Part shown: one piece after another, positions 1 to 10,819 of the stretch
Numbering within the stretch: the first letter of the stretch is position 1
Layout of the letters: each line of letters begins with the position of its first letter
From: Taudactylus pleione
Lineage: Eukaryota > Chordata > Amphibia > Anura > Myobatrachidae
Assembly (NCBI GenBank): GCA_031769625.1
Contig: JAUIMM010000636.1
Span: 5,517,501-5,581,500 of the forward strand
Reading direction: 5' to 3'
DNA: 64,000 bases
Notes under the pieces: generated by a model
The model's database searches: none
The model's input: the letters and a program-made list of their open reading frames with translations, nothing else
Told to the model about the DNA's origin: nothing
Translations under genes and position numbers: made by a program

Positions 1-139
1 GCTACGACCGGCACTGTCAGTCATAGCGTGTCTCACGCATGCGCACGAAGGAGCCGGCTCCCTCCTGCGCATGCGCACTGTACAAACATCGAGGCGGCCG
101 TGCGGTCGTAGACCGTACGGCCGCCTCTGAATTAAGCCC
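1..139. mobile_element. Truncated Harbinger-like MITE end
   Basis: Two hairpins are visible: one built on CATGCGCAC (about 39-82) and one on GGCGGCCGT/ACGGCCGCC (about 91-127), ending in CTCTGAATTA. The same modules and a related CTCTGAAT terminus occur in the complete MITEs elsewhere in this window. The left part lies outside the window. It abuts the copia fragment directly, which makes an artificial fused reading frame. Confidence 0.6.
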
Positions 140-410
140 TTTGTCTTTTAAGGCAACCGTGGGAGAATGATTCTTCAGGTAAACTGTTGTGGACACTGCT
201 TCTGCCCAAAATTGCTTGTTTAGGCCTGCATCTTTCAGCATACACCTGGCTCTCTCCACTAATGTGCAGTTTGCACGCTCACTTACAACTTTTTGCTCTG
301 GGGTGTATACAATGGGCAATTGATGGTCAATTCCGTTTTTCTTTAGGAATAATTTCACATGTTTGTTTAGATATTCACCTCCATTATTAGATCTTATGTC
401 TGATTCAGCA
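140..410 (-). pseudogene. Ty1/copia integrase fragment
   Basis: On the minus strand about 90 residues read as the catalytic core end of a Ty1/copia integrase. The order is SNNGGEYLNKH (the conserved D of the family's DNGGEY motif reads N here), then YTPEQKVVSERANCTLVE, then FWAEAVSTTVYLKNHSP. The family motif is normally YTPQQNGVAERxNRT, so the NG to KV and R to C changes also suggest decay. No other copia gene part is nearby. It is cut on both sides by MITE-like sequence and cannot be functional. Confidence 0.85.
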
Positions 411-907
411 GCTACGCAATTGCGATCACAGCTGTGGTTTCATACGGAATGCAGCTGCGAAAATATGCTAATGCTTGCCAAAGCACAGCCGGCATAGGGA
501 CGCCCACTGCTGCTTTCTCATATCCATCCAACCTCGCTTTTCTGCATATACATCGGTACCATCGACACACATTGGCCAGTCATGCAGCAATTACAGCAGG
601 TCTGACCACCTGCAGAAACTGCAAGACTCGTCACACACAGTGAGTACTAAAGATAAGCTGGCTCTCAATTCAGGTATATTTGTATGCGCCATTATAATGT
701 TGCTTTATATTGGGCAATTATATGACCCAAATTGGACATAGTTATCAGTTTTGGGGATGAGTTTGGGCTGCGGTGCCCCCCGAGGTTGGTGTGGCTGGGC
801 TGCTCTGGGGTGGCACACTTTAACACCTTCAAATTATATTTTTTTCTCTTAAAATATATTTTTTTACTTAGCATTTGAATGACACCTTTCACCTATGTAT
901 CACCTAT
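411..907. other. No gene; probable decayed MITE remnant
   Basis: I see no coding signature. The left part (about 397-640) begins CTGATTCAGCAGCTACGC, resembling MITE termini, and has mirrored GCAGCTG-like stretches, but no clear right terminus or target duplication. From about 720 the sequence is AT-rich and unassigned. Confidence 0.3.
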
Positions 908-1182
908 CAGGGCTGTAACTAGGGTAGTGTGACCAGTGCCATGGCACAGGCACCGGAAGCTGTTTGGGCCTGTCAATTTTCCTGTTTATAATCATTCTCA
1001 CTTGTAGCTCCTCTTCTTTTATCCCCAGCATCTGCTGGTCTCCCCTATATCTTGCCTGGCCCTTCCCCATGAGGCCATAGCCCTTTTTCAGGTGCACTAT
1101 CTTATGTCCCTATTTAAAAAATGAAGGGGGGCACCAATGTTCTCTCTGGCACAGGACACCAAAAAGTCTAGTTACGGCTCTG
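908..1182. mobile_element. hAT-type non-autonomous element
   Basis: A 275-bp element bounded by imperfect inverted repeats, CAGGGCTGTAACTAG on the left and CTAGTTACGGCTCTG on the right. It is flanked by a perfect 8-bp duplication TCACCTAT (900-907 and 1183-1190). An 8-bp duplication with CAG-type termini is the hAT signature. No transposase is encoded. Related termini occur near 29.2 kb and 32.8 kb. Confidence 0.85.
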
Positions 1183-1199
1183 TCACCTATTAACACATA

Positions 1200-1798
1200 G
1201 GCCCTCATTCAGAGCCGTTCGCTATTTGAGTTCGTTCGTTCAAAAACAAGGGGTGGCTATTCAAATGATCCGTTCGCACATTGCAGTCTGTTCACACCTC
1301 TAAGTCTGAACGAGCGAGCAAAACATACGCTCGTTTATTTGTTAAAAACGCCCCCTGGCCGCTCGCACCATACATCATGTCCGCTATTTATTAGATTAAT
1401 CGAGTACATCGAACAGGATATGAACTGCTCGCTATTCTTGTGGTTGGTTTTTTCAACCGCTATTTTGCGAGCAGTTCTGAGTTAAAAAAAACCAAGTGAC
1501 GTGGTCTATGACGCTGCTGGACTAATTATGCACACCCATAAAACGCCCGTTTTGACCTTTAAGCACGCCTGCGTTCTGAATTCCACTCCCCGTTTTCAAG
1601 CACCTTCCCCTGTTACCACCCACATACGCCTCATTCTGTCACTCAAAATAGCAGGCACTCGCTATATTGCGTACAAACGATTTTCAGCCGCACTGACTGG
1701 TTCGCGCATGCGTACTAAAAACCGTACGCATGCTCAGATGTGCGAACATCGCTCGGAACGAGCGTACTGCCGCTAGCGAGTGGCTCTGAATGAGGGCC
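1200..1798. mobile_element. Harbinger-like MITE, subfamily B (copy 1)
   Basis: A 599-bp element with termini GGCCCTCATTCAGAGCC and GGCTCTGAATGAGGGCC. Flanking trinucleotides are ATA and TTA, two of three matching. It is the same length as, and almost identical to, the copy at 54351-54949. It contains the module with TTTTCAAGCACCTTCCCC and GTCACTCAAA that recurs in other MITEs and, in diverged form, near the left end of the autonomous element at 34678. It has no coding capacity. Confidence 0.88.
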
Positions 1799-1926
1799 TT
1801 AGTTTTTTCTTTCTCTTATTAACACTTATTAACACTTTAGTCTTTCACTGGCGTGCTTCCCTGGGTTGGCTGGCCTTTGCCGGCTGTTTGGGGTTCTGCA
1901 CCCCAGACTTTGTCCAAGTATTACAG

Positions 1927-2128
1927 ACCCTCCAACATGACCCCTTCCACACAGTACAAAATGCTCTGCTCCTGGACTTCCTTCTTAATTGATGATTGCA
2001 GCCACCTGTGGTGAAACACCTTTCTCATCAATGAACTAGCTCAACACAGGTGACTGCAATCATTAATTAAGTGGAAAGTCCAGGAACACAGCATTTTGTA
2101 CCGAGTGGAAGAGGTTATGTTGGAGGGT
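1927..2128. mobile_element. Foldback MITE (202 bp)
   Basis: A near-perfect palindrome along its whole length. The left arm runs ACCCTCCAACATGACC, then AAATGCTCTG, CTGGACTTCC and TTGCAGCCACCTGTG; the right arm is the reverse complement, ending GGTTATGTTGGAGGGT. There is no coding sequence. I could not assign the superfamily because a target duplication is not clear. Confidence 0.75.
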
Positions 2129-2337
2129 AGGGTATTAGGGACCTCCAGTATCAGTGAAGCCGTGACGTGGCCTGGAGGCTTAGCCATATCTTTGCAAATA
2201 CAGTATACGCAACTGAGATCTCTGAATTATCTACCACCATGTAGTTTTTCAAATCTTATTGCTGATTTCACTCTGAGTGCTGGGGGAATACTTTTTGCTG
2301 TTTCTTGTACAGAACAACCCCTCCCTTACATGCATCT
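2129..2337. other. Unassigned flank with G1 target duplicate
   Basis: About 200 bp with no gene or repeat I can name. The last five bases (2333-2337, CATCT) are the left copy of the target duplication of the gypsy element that follows. Confidence 0.5.
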
Positions 2338-3093
2338 TGTCATTCTGGGAGGCGGTTTTCCTCAAAGCTGAGGCCTGAGGCTGCGGGAGGAAACGGAGGC
2401 AAGGGGCCTGAATGTACGACCTCCGCATCCAAGGGTCTTGGTTGTTGGCAAGACCTAGTCAAAGGTGCGGAATCTAACCCACGAGATGGTGTTCGCCAGT
2501 GACCCCACCAATCGGGATATGGGCTTGAGCTGCACCTCGTAAGCAGGTCGCGGTCCTTTGACTAGGTGACCAAAGCCTGCGGGAAAAAGGAGAGACGAAC
2601 ACTCGTGGCCCAAAGGGTCTGTGCCAGTAAGGGGCACTTAGGGACACTGTACTTGAGGTACAAGGAAGTGTGCACTGCGGACACACTCTACCGGGTTGCC
2701 GGTTAGAAAGACTGCACCACGGTGCAATACTGTAACACATAGGTAGGGACCACAGAGTCCAGTAACGAGGTGGGTAGTGGTACTGGAGCCAGCCAGAGAT
2801 TATGACGCTGGAGAGGTGGGTACGTATAACTACACTACCTGATACACAGGAGCTGGATATATACCCCTGGAAGCCCACTGATTGGTCCACAGCGTTAGCT
2901 GACCGGCCAGACTGTCAGGGAAGGAAGGATAGTCAGAGAAGGAAGTGTCATGGCGGTGCCCATGACAGGAACTCCGATCCCCGCGCACCAGGCCGCCCGA
3001 GACACCAGCATCAGGGAGAATGCTCAGCACCTCCCACGTCGCCGCACCAGCCGCCCGACTGCCCGGGAAGTCAGAGGAAGCCGGCGGGACGGT
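2338..3093 (-). repeat. 3' LTR of G1 (partial)
   Basis: It matches the right LTR over most of its length. It lacks the roughly 450-bp minisatellite-bearing block found in the right LTR (junction near 2833, TAACTACACT joined to ACCTGATACA). It also lacks the first 30 or so bases of the LTR, so the chromodomain frame runs straight into LTR sequence. That points to a deletion at the coding/LTR boundary. Confidence 0.85.
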
Positions 3094-4389
3094 AAGGAAG
3101 GCTCGAACCATTTGAGGCGCGTGAACGTCTGTGGCTCTGATCCATGCCCTTTCTTCCGGACCGTACCCTTTCCAGTCAATGAGATATTGGAGGTTGTTAG
3201 ATTTGGTAAATTGAGAGTCCAAAATCCTCCCTACCTCGAACTCTGTACCTTGAGAAGTTTGCACTTGAGTTAACTTGGGAGCAGAAGTTTGAAAACGATT
3301 CAGCACTAGAGGACGCAGCAAAGAAATATGAAAAGTATTTGATATTCTTAGTTGAGGAGGGAGTTCCAACTTATACGCGACTGGGTTGTTGACCTTGCGA
3401 ACACGGTAAGGACCAATGAAGCATGGGGCTAGCTTCATACTGGGTACTTTCAATCGGATGTTCCTGGAGGATACCCAGACATTATCTCCAACCCTCAGCA
3501 GTGGAACAGCGACACGTCGTCTATCCGCAAATTTTTTGTAGTTCTTGGACGACTGCTTCAGAGAGGAATGAACCTTCTTCCAAACGGTTGCGAAAGACTC
3601 CACCAATTCAGAAACTGCAGGGACCTCTACTGTAGGCAAATTTTGAAAATCTTGGACTCGATGATGTCTCCCAAACACCGTAAAAAAAGGAGTGGCTTTG
3701 GAGGAAGTGTGATATTTGAAGTTGTGTGAAAATTCTGCCCAAAGTAATAGATCCAGCCAGTTATCTTGTGAGGAGGAAACGAAGAGTCTTATGAAAGTCT
3801 CCAGCTCTTGGTTAACTCTTTCGGTTTGCCCATTAGTTTGTGGATGGTAGGCTGAAGAAAATTTTAACTTGGTTCCACAAGTGCTACATAAGGCTCTCCA
3901 AAATTTAGCTACGAATTGAACTCAGCGGTCAGAAATGATCTCTTAAGGAAATATTCAGGTTGCATGGACTTCCTAAACAAAGACTCTTGCCAACTGAGGA
4001 GCAGAAGGGAGACCCATCAATGGAATAAAGTGTGCCATCTTAGAAAAGCGATCCACCACTACCCATATGGTATTGTATCCTTGGGAGCATGGTAGTTCAG
4101 AGATGAAATCCATGGATATATGGGTCCAAGGAGTATTAGGAATGGACAGGGGTCGCAGGAGACCTGCCGCCTTCTTGTGGGGAGTCTTATGCTGAGCACA
4201 TTTTACACATGAAAGAATAAATTCTCGAATATCCCCTTTCATTGTGGGCCACCAATAGGAACGCCGAAGGAACTTGTAAGTCTTGAGGATACCAGAATGG
4301 CCAGCAAACAGAGAGCTATGAGCCCAAGTTAGTAATTTTCCCCGTAGTTCTGGAGTCACAAAAATTTTCCCTGGGGGAGGAGTCAACAT
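3091..4389 (-). pseudogene. G1 integrase plus chromodomain
   Basis: Read on the minus strand from 4389: the HHCC zinc-binding part (WAHSSLFAGHSG, then CVKCAQHK), the core start WTHISMDFISELP, then the core continuing HPQTNGQTERVNQELE near 3830-3870. The C-terminal part (WVSSRNIRLKVPSMKLAP) and a chromodomain follow (EFEVGRILDS, YLIDWKGYGPEE). The chromodomain is thought to steer integration in this clade. Stops occur in the 3900-3972 region, so the frame is open only in two blocks (4389-3973 and 3678 leftward). The leftmost frame continues artificially into the LTR. Confidence 0.88.
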
Positions 4390-4425
4390 TTGAGTAGAGG
4401 TGAAGACTACAGGATCTAAAATTGG

Positions 4426-4974
4426 TCAGGAACGTTGATGATCCTCTTCCTGATTGCTGGACAAGAAAGACCGTGAGAGGGCGTCAGCTTTTCTGTTTAG
4501 ACTGCCAGGACGAAATTGAAGTTTTAAATTAAATCTTGAAAAGAACAAGGACCAACGGGCCTGTCTAGCATTTAGACGGTGAGCCGTTTGGAGGTAGATT
4601 AAGTTTTTATGATCTGTGATAACGGTAACTGGAAAGTTGGCTCCTTCCAACAAATGCCGCCATTCCATTAAAGCTAACCGCATTGCTAGTAGTTCCTGGT
4701 CACCAATTCCGTAGTTCTTTTCGGCAATGGAAAACTTACGAGAAAAATACCCACAGGGATGGTACTTTCCATCACTTGAGATTTGAGACAGTACTGCCCC
4801 TACCCCTACTGAAGAAGCATCTACCTCAACTGTGAACGGTTTGTCCAATTGGGGTTGGCACAGGATAGGTGCAGTGGAGAAGGCTTCTTTTAATTTTTGG
4901 AAGGCTTGGATGGCAGTATCTGGCCAGCTAATGGGATTGGCACCCTTCTTTGTGAGATTTGTGATAGGAGACAC
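4426..4974 (-). pseudogene. G1 RNase H domain
   Basis: An uninterrupted 182-residue block typical of gypsy RNase [19 protein letters not shown] (first catalytic Asp), [15 protein letters not shown], then [11 protein letters not shown] and the end motif [12 protein letters not shown]. It should follow RT in the same polyprotein. The frame break near 5.0-5.15 kb separates it from RT. Confidence 0.9.
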
Positions 4975-5106
4975 CAGTGTGGAGAAATTTGGTATAAACC
5001 GCCGGTAATAATTTGAAAGCCTTCAAGGATTTTGGTAACGGCCAGTCAGAAATGGCTTTTAACTTCTCCGGATCCATCCGGAGGGTCTTTCCAGAAATTA
5101 TGTGCC

Positions 5107-6423
5107 CTAAGAAGGGTACCGAGGTTTGTTCGAAAAGGCACTTGGATATTTTCCATAAAGATGATGCTTCCGGAGGCGTGACAAGACTTCGCGGAAATGC
5201 TGGCGATGATCTTGGAAATTTTTGGAAAAAATTAGAATATCATCCAAATAGACTATAACAAAACTGTAGAGGACATCCCGGAAGATCTCGTTCACATAAC
5301 CCTGAAATATCGCTGGGGCGTTGCAGAGTCCGAAGGGCATTACGAGATATTCGAAGTGGCCGTCTCTGGTGTTAAAAGCGGTCTTCCACTCATCTCCAGC
5401 TTTAATACGTATTAAATTATATGCACCCCGCAGATCAAGTTTGGTGAACAAAGAGGCCTCACAAACTTTATCAAAAAGCTCCGGAATCAGAGGCAGAGGA
5501 TATCGATTCTTTACAGTAATCTGGTTGAGACCCCGGTAGTCAATACAAGGCCGAAGCCCGCCGTCCTTCTTGGTAACAAAAAAAACCCCCGCCCCTGCTG
5601 GAGAAGTGGAGGGCCGGATAAACCCCTTAGCTAAATTCTCCTTTATATATGCCGCCATAGCGGCTGTTTCAGGAACTGATAATGGGTAGGTTCGACCTCG
5701 AGGAGGGTTCTTCCCTGGCAGGAGCTCAATACCACAGTCCCAGGAACGATGAGGTGGAAGTTTATCCACAGCCTGTTTGCAAAATACATCGGCAAAATCT
5801 TGATAAGCTGCTGGTAGACCGGGAACAGAGGAACACTTGGGCTTGTCAGACGGGGGGAAGCTTATATTTTCACTGGGGGACACCGCGTTAGTGCAGACAG
5901 GGAGTACTTGGATGAGACATCCATGGAAACAACTTGGACCCCACGATAAAATCTGCATACTGGACCACTCAAACGTAGGGTTGTGCTTTTGTAGCCAGGG
6001 GAGGCCTAAAACTAGTTCATAGGCTGAGTCGGGAAGAACAAAAAATTCAATAGTCTCCTGGTGCAGACATCCAATCCGGAGGAACACTGGCAGGGTTTTT
6101 GAGGAAATGGATCTCCCTAGCAAGGTCTTGCCATCTACACCAGAGAGCAGTAATCTGTTTGGCAATGGAACCACCGGAATGCCTAGGGTCTGAACCAGTG
6201 ACTTAGAAATAAAACTGCCTACAGCCCCAGAATCCACAAGTGCTTTAACCATCCTTGTCCTGGACTGGTAGGAGAGCGACACAGGCAATAAACTGTCATT
6301 TATTTGGGAGGAGTCAGAAATAACCCCCAATTGCATGCTCCCAACATCAATTAGGGTTTCGCGTTTCCCGTCAATACAGGACAATTCCTTAATGTGTGCT
6401 CCGGAGCAGCACAGTACAAGCAC
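5107..6423 (-). pseudogene. G1 protease and reverse transcriptase
   Basis: 438 residues open. An aspartic protease comes first (VKALVDSGAVGSFISKSL, then LVLGLPWLQKHNP), followed by RT with [27 protein letters not shown] and the catalytic YLDDILIF (about 5235-5250). It overlaps the end of gag by about 70 nt in another frame, so pol would need ribosomal frameshifting or is slightly displaced by an indel. The frame breaks shortly after LYGK (about 5155), where the thumb region should continue. Confidence 0.92.
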
Positions 6424-7301
6424 AATTTATTTTGAAAACGCCGGTTCCGTTCGGCGGTACTTAACCGGGATCTGTTAATTTGCATCGGCTCCTCACTGCT
6501 AGAGAAGGAAGGAGAGGAATGACCTCCCAAGGATGGGCGATCCCGAGGACGATCTCCACGCCCCCTATTTCCCCACCGCTCTCTATGGCGAAGGTCAATT
6601 TTTATACAGAGGGATATAACATCCGAGAAGGTGGGAGGTAAATCCCTAGATGCCAATTCATCCTTCATCCTCTCAGATAAGCCATGTAGGAAGGCTGCCT
6701 TAAGTGCTTCCTCGTTCCATTTTAGTTCGGACGCCAGGGTTTGAAATTGTACTACATATTGCCCGATGGACCGGGTACCCTGACGGACATGAAGCAAATC
6801 TGAAGAAGCAGAGACAGATCTCCCGGGTTCATTGAAGATCCTTTTGAAAGCTGCCACGAACTCTTCATATCTAGATACGAGCGGATCTGCTCGTTCCCAC
6901 AAGGGGGAGACCCAATCCAGAGCTGCCCCGGATAGTAATGAAATTACATAGGCCACCTTAGACCGGGAGGTAGGGAAATTCTGGGGTAGGCATTTGAACT
7001 GGATCTCACACTGGTTTATGAAACCACGACATCGTTGAGGAGTACCATCGAACCTCTCGGGAGTAGCCAAGTGCAAACGGGATTTTTGAGGAAGGACCCC
7101 CGAAGATAATACAGGAGAAACCATAGGAGCAACAGAAGGTGGAGCATGAGACATAGCTGCCAGAGTGTTCTGAATAGACAGGAGCTGACCAGATAATTCC
7201 TGTAGGTACTGGGCCACATGCTGCTATGCCGCCTCTTGGTCATCAATGCGAGCCGTTAGCTCCTGGAGATTCCCAGTACCTGGGGAGCCTGTAGCTTCCA
7301 T
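6351..7301 (-). pseudogene. G1 gag
   Basis: The likely start is the ATG at 7301, 25 codons before an in-frame TAG at 7224-7226. After that stop the same frame stays open to 6351. The capsid part contains RFDGTPQRCRGFINQCEIQF and ALDWVSPLWERADPL, both typical of vertebrate chromoviral gag. Near the end a CCHC knuckle CLYCAAPEHTLRNC binds nucleic acid. The premature stop is the only obvious lesion. Confidence 0.88.
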
Positions 7302-7316
7302 TTGGCCTGAGCAAAC

Positions 7317-8565
7317 TGTCACGCTGGGAGGTGGTTTTCTGTTTTTTTGGCCTGAGGCTGCGGGAGGAAACGGAGGCGAGGGGCCTGAATGTACGACCTC
7401 CGCATCCACGGGTCTTGGTCGTTGGCGAGACCTAGTCAAAGGTGTGGAATCTAACCCACGAGATGGTGTTCGCCAGTGACCCCACAAATCGGGATAAGGG
7501 CTTGAGCTGCACCTCGTAAGCAGGTCGCGGTCCTTTGACTAGGTAACCAAAGCCTGTGGGAAAAAGGAGAGACGAACACTCGTGGTCCAAAGGGTCTGTG
7601 CCAGTAAGGGGCACGTAGGGACACTGTACTTGAGGTACAAGGAAGTGTGCACTGCGGACACACTCTACCGGGTTGCCGGTTAGAAAGAGTGCACCACGGT
7701 GCAATACTGTAACACATAGGTAGGGACCACAGAGTCCAGTAACGAGGTGGGTAGTGGTACTGGAGCCAGCCAGAGATTATGACGGTGGAGAGGTGGGTAC
7801 GTATAACTACACTCAGGCTGTGATGGTAAAGCACTGGTGAAATGGATAGTATACTGCACACAGGCGGCGGTGGTAATGCACTGGTGGAATGGAGGTATAC
7901 TGCACACAGGCGAGGTGGTAATGCACTGATGAGATGAATGATAGCTGCACACAGGCTGAGGTGGAAAAGCACTGGTGAGATGAATGATATAGCTGTACAC
8001 AGGCTGAGATGGTAAAGCACTGATGAGATGAATGATATAGCTGTACACAGGCTGAGATGGTAAAGCACTGATGAGATGAATGATATAGCTGCACACAGGC
8101 TGAGATGGTAAAGCACTGATGAGATGAATGATATAGCTGCTCACAGGCTGAGATGGTAAAGCACTGATGACATGAATGGTATAGCTGCACACAGGAATAG
8201 ATCACTGGAAGCAAGGGAACCTGGAACGAGAGACCACTAGTAACACTAGCAGCAACAATGGTTGTTCAGGCAACTACCTGATATACAGGAGCCGGATATA
8301 TACCCCTGGAAGCCCACTGATTGGTCCACAGCGTCAGCTGACCGGCCAGACTGTCAGGGAAGGAAGGATAGTCAGAGAAGGAAGTGTCATGGCGGCGCCC
8401 ATGACAGGAACTCTGATCCCCGTGCACCAGGCCGCCCGAGACACCAGCATCAGGGAGAATGCTCAGCACCTCCCACGTCGTCGCACCAGCCGCCCGACTG
8501 CCCGGGAAGTCAGAGGAAGCCGGCGGGATGGTAAGGGACGGCCGATCCCCGGCTGAACTCTGACA
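7317..8565 (-). repeat. 5' LTR of G1 with internal minisatellite
   Basis: 1,249 bp. On the element's own strand it begins TGTCAGAGTTCAGCC and ends GCGTGACA. It carries a block (about 7813-8270) missing from the other LTR, largely a tandem repeat. I did not find a classical TGG-starting primer binding site just inside it. Confidence 0.88.
7813..8215. repeat. LTR-internal minisatellite, ~54-bp unit
   Basis: Seven to eight imperfect units based on GCTGAGATGGTAAAGCACTG, ATGAGATGAATGATATAGCT and GCACACAG. The units nearest 7813 are more diverged and shorter. Several frames stay open on the minus strand (Cys/Ser/His-rich peptides), but these follow from the repeat and are not genes. Confidence 0.88.
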
Positions 8566-8582
8566 CATCTGAGTGATATTAC

Positions 8583-9760
8583 TGTTAGGGCACGTGCATG
8601 ACTCTTTGGAGTATAGTCCAGTTACAGCCTTGAGGGCTGGAATTCTTGGCTGGATGCAGCAGAAACCGGAAATAACAGAAGTAAAGTCAATGGTGTAGGA
8701 ACACGGAACTGCGCACTGATGTTGCTGGAGTGTGGCCTGTGCCGACGGGTTGACACAAGCAAATGACACAGTAGTGCGGCCTGTGCGGCCAAGTTGAAAC
8801 AGACAGCTGATGCTGTACTGTGACCGGTGCCACCGGGTTGACACCAGCAGCTGACATTGCAGTGCAACCTGTGCCGCCGGGTTGACACAAGCAGCTGATA
8901 CTGCAGTGCGGCCTGTGCTGCCTGGATGACACAAATGGCAGGTAGATAGTGTGCAGGACCGTGCCGCACGGAAGATCGGCAGGAGTGAACATCCCGATGG
9001 GTGATTTAGGTAAGTACAACTAACCCTGTCCCCCGGTAACCTCCCTGCCTAGTGCCTAACCCTAACCCCCCTAAGTGCCTAAACCTAGCACCCCCATCCC
9101 CGCAGCCTAAATCTATGTCTCCCGGGGGGGTACCTAACCCTAACCTCCCCCTGGGGTGTCTAACCCTAACCCCCTCCTTTCCTTAGCTTAACCCTAACCC
9201 TCACAGGGGGTGCCTAACCCTAAGTTCCCCTGGGAGCCCCTAAACTAACCGTCAACCCCCACAGCTATGCACGCCCGCCGTCCAGCTTACCTTCGTTCGG
9301 TATGTCGGGCTACCAGTGTAGGGATAATGATAGGCGTTGGGACATCGATGCCTATCATTAGACCCCTGCCAGGATTAGACAGTCGGGAAGCCTACGGTTG
9401 GAATTTCAACCGTTGGCTTCCTGACTGCATTCCAGGAGGACTGTGCCGCCTGGATGACACAAACAGCAGGTAGATAGTATGCAGGACTGTGACGCCTGAA
9501 TGACACAAACAGCAGAACAACAATATGCTATAGGAGGCAGGAAAACTGGAGCTCAACTGGAAGACAGGAGACAAAGCCAGAACCGGAAACACGAAAACTC
9601 TATCACTGGCATCGGAGTAGCGTTAGCGCCAGCAGGATATAGATGCAGGAGCCAATCTGGAGTGATCCACAGAATGATGGACCGGAGGTAGGTGGAGATT
9701 CAGTGAACACTTGCCCTGTGTACACCTCGCACAGTGTTCGCAGTGCGGCAGCTTGTGACA
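8583..9760 (-). repeat. 3' LTR of G3
   Basis: On its own strand it begins TGTCACAAGCTGCC, directly after a polypurine tract, and ends CCTAACA. It contains four to five degenerate ~46-bp units (GCCGGGTTGACACAAGCAGC, about 8727-8940). A block at about 8967-9432 is absent from the other LTR. Confidence 0.85.
8967..9432. mobile_element. Insert with degenerate telomere-like repeats
   Basis: Present in the 3' LTR of G3 but not in the 5' LTR. The first half (about 9015-9260) is a string of CCTAACCCTAACCCC-type motifs. The second half has two hairpins (ATGATAGGCGTTGG, then GATGCCTATCATTA; and GGAAGCCTACGGTTGG, then CCGTTGGCTTCC). The flanks GGACCGTGCCG and GGACTGTGCCG look like a duplicated target. 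Family unknown. Confidence 0.55.
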
Positions 9761-9775
9761 GTACCCCCCCCCTTG
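9761..9775 (-). other. Polypurine tract of G3
   Basis: The minus strand reads AAGGGGGGGGGGTAC immediately before the LTR start TGTCACAAG. This is the plus-strand priming site of reverse transcription and fixes the LTR boundary. Confidence 0.8.
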
Positions 9776-9785
9776 ATGAGGGGTT

Positions 9786-10016
9786 AAAGAACCCCTAGAC
9801 CCGGCTCATCTGGAAAGTTCTCAAAGAATCTTCTCTGCAGCATAGGAGCATGCAAAGATCTTTCTGGAACCCATGAACGCTCCTCTGGATCATACTCCTT
9901 CCAGTGGACAAGAAATTGAAGACATCCAAGAGATATTCTGGAGTCCAGGATCTTCTCTACAATAAACTCCTGGCACCTGTGGATGAGTACTGGTGAAGGC
10001 CTGATTGGATGCCTAG
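9786..10016 (-). pseudogene. G3 chromodomain fragment
   Basis: The minus-strand frame gives CQEFIVEKILDSRISLGCLQ, LVHWKEYDPEERSWVPE and LHAPMLQRRF, a clear chromodomain from the C-terminus of a chromoviral integrase. It ends next to the polypurine tract. Its upstream part was cut away when G2 inserted at 10017. Confidence 0.9.
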
Positions 10017-10690
10017 TGTCACGGCCAGGGTTTCTCAGTATGGTGGTCACCGGGTATTACCTGTGAGGTCATTGCGGTGGGGGGTCTCTGGCAGCGGTGC
10101 TGGTGTTTGGTGAGGGGCATTGGCAGTGCATGGTTCTGTGCGGGCACATTGTCACTAGGCCTGGTGAGGTCTGGCGGTGTTTCCATTCCATTGGCATGGG
10201 CTCCGCCATCTTGCCTGCGGCCATGTGATTCCAGCTGTCCAATCCTGGTAGGTCATGTGCTCATTCCAGCCAGTCACAGTGCAGCACTGAGTATTTAGGA
10301 AGGTCCAGAGCCTTCCTTCCTTTGCCAGTGCAATGTATTTCTCAGCTGCGGCTGAGAGAGTGTACCTGTGCCTTACCTGCCTGCTTGAAAGCGCTACTAG
10401 TCTGAACCTTGCCTGCTCCAACCTGCTGGACTTACCCTGCACCCTCCATTTACCTTCTCACCTGCCTGAGTACCTGAACCTGCTGTTTCCCTGCACCTTG
10501 CCTCCATTCACTCCCAGCTGGACTTCAATACCTCTGCCTGCATTCTGTTACAGCTCACCATACCTGCATTCTGTTACAGCTCACCATACCTGTATACTGG
10601 ACTGTTCCTGTCACTATCTGGACATTCTCCCATTAACCCCCAGTACAGTTATCAAGTGCACTTTAGTGCTAAACCTGGACTTTTTCGTTT
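10017..10690 (+). repeat. 5' LTR and leader of G2
   Basis: 10017-10361 aligns with the truncated 3' LTR (16122-16466). The true LTR end is unknown because the other copy is cut; I place it before the gag start. A TATA-like GAGTATTTAGG sits near 10288. A 26-bp tandem duplication (CTGCATTCTGTTACAGCTC twice) occurs at about 10539-10590. Confidence 0.7.
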
Positions 10691-10819
10691 GCCATTCCCA
10701 TGTCTTCTAAGTCATTTATTAAAAACTCCACTTTTTCATTTAAGTCTGCTTCTGTGTCTGCTCCTATCACCACCCCGGGTCCACAACAAAATCAGAACCT
10801 TCCAGTTTGCACTGGCCCC

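Larger units (their letters stand above)
2338..8565 (-). mobile_element. Ty3/gypsy chromovirus G1, full length
   Basis: A 6.2-kb minus-strand LTR retrotransposon. LTR-related sequence lies at 2338-3093 and 7317-8565, and a perfect 5-bp duplication CATCT flanks it (2333-2337 and 8566-8570). Between the LTRs, read right to left, are gag with a CCHC knuckle, protease, reverse transcriptase, RNase H, integrase and a chromodomain, the usual chromoviral order. Lesions are few: an in-frame stop early in gag, a frameshift after RT, stops within integrase, and loss of the outer edge of the 3' LTR. It is probably dead but not ancient. Confidence 0.92.

Noticed and set aside
17..358. 113-residue frame reading through integrase into MITE sequence
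   Set aside because: Only residues from about 358 down to 140 are copia integrase; the rest is translated MITE DNA, so it is not a fusion gene.
2150..2330. Possible small nuclear RNA relic
   Set aside because: TTCAAATCTTATTGCTG looked suggestive, but I could not align it to any U RNA with conserved motifs in order.
2474..2890. 138-residue minus-strand frame in the left LTR of G1
   Set aside because: The same sequence is present as LTR at 7.5-7.8 kb with a different frame structure; non-coding LTR.
7451..8214. Long Ser/Cys/His-rich minus-strand frames, up to 221 residues
   Set aside because: They follow the 54-bp LTR minisatellite in three overlapping frames; no domain and no start context.
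8266..9019. Minus-strand frames with repeated GTGRT-type motifs
   Set aside because: Translation of the 46-bp repeats and LTR sequence of G3 and G1.
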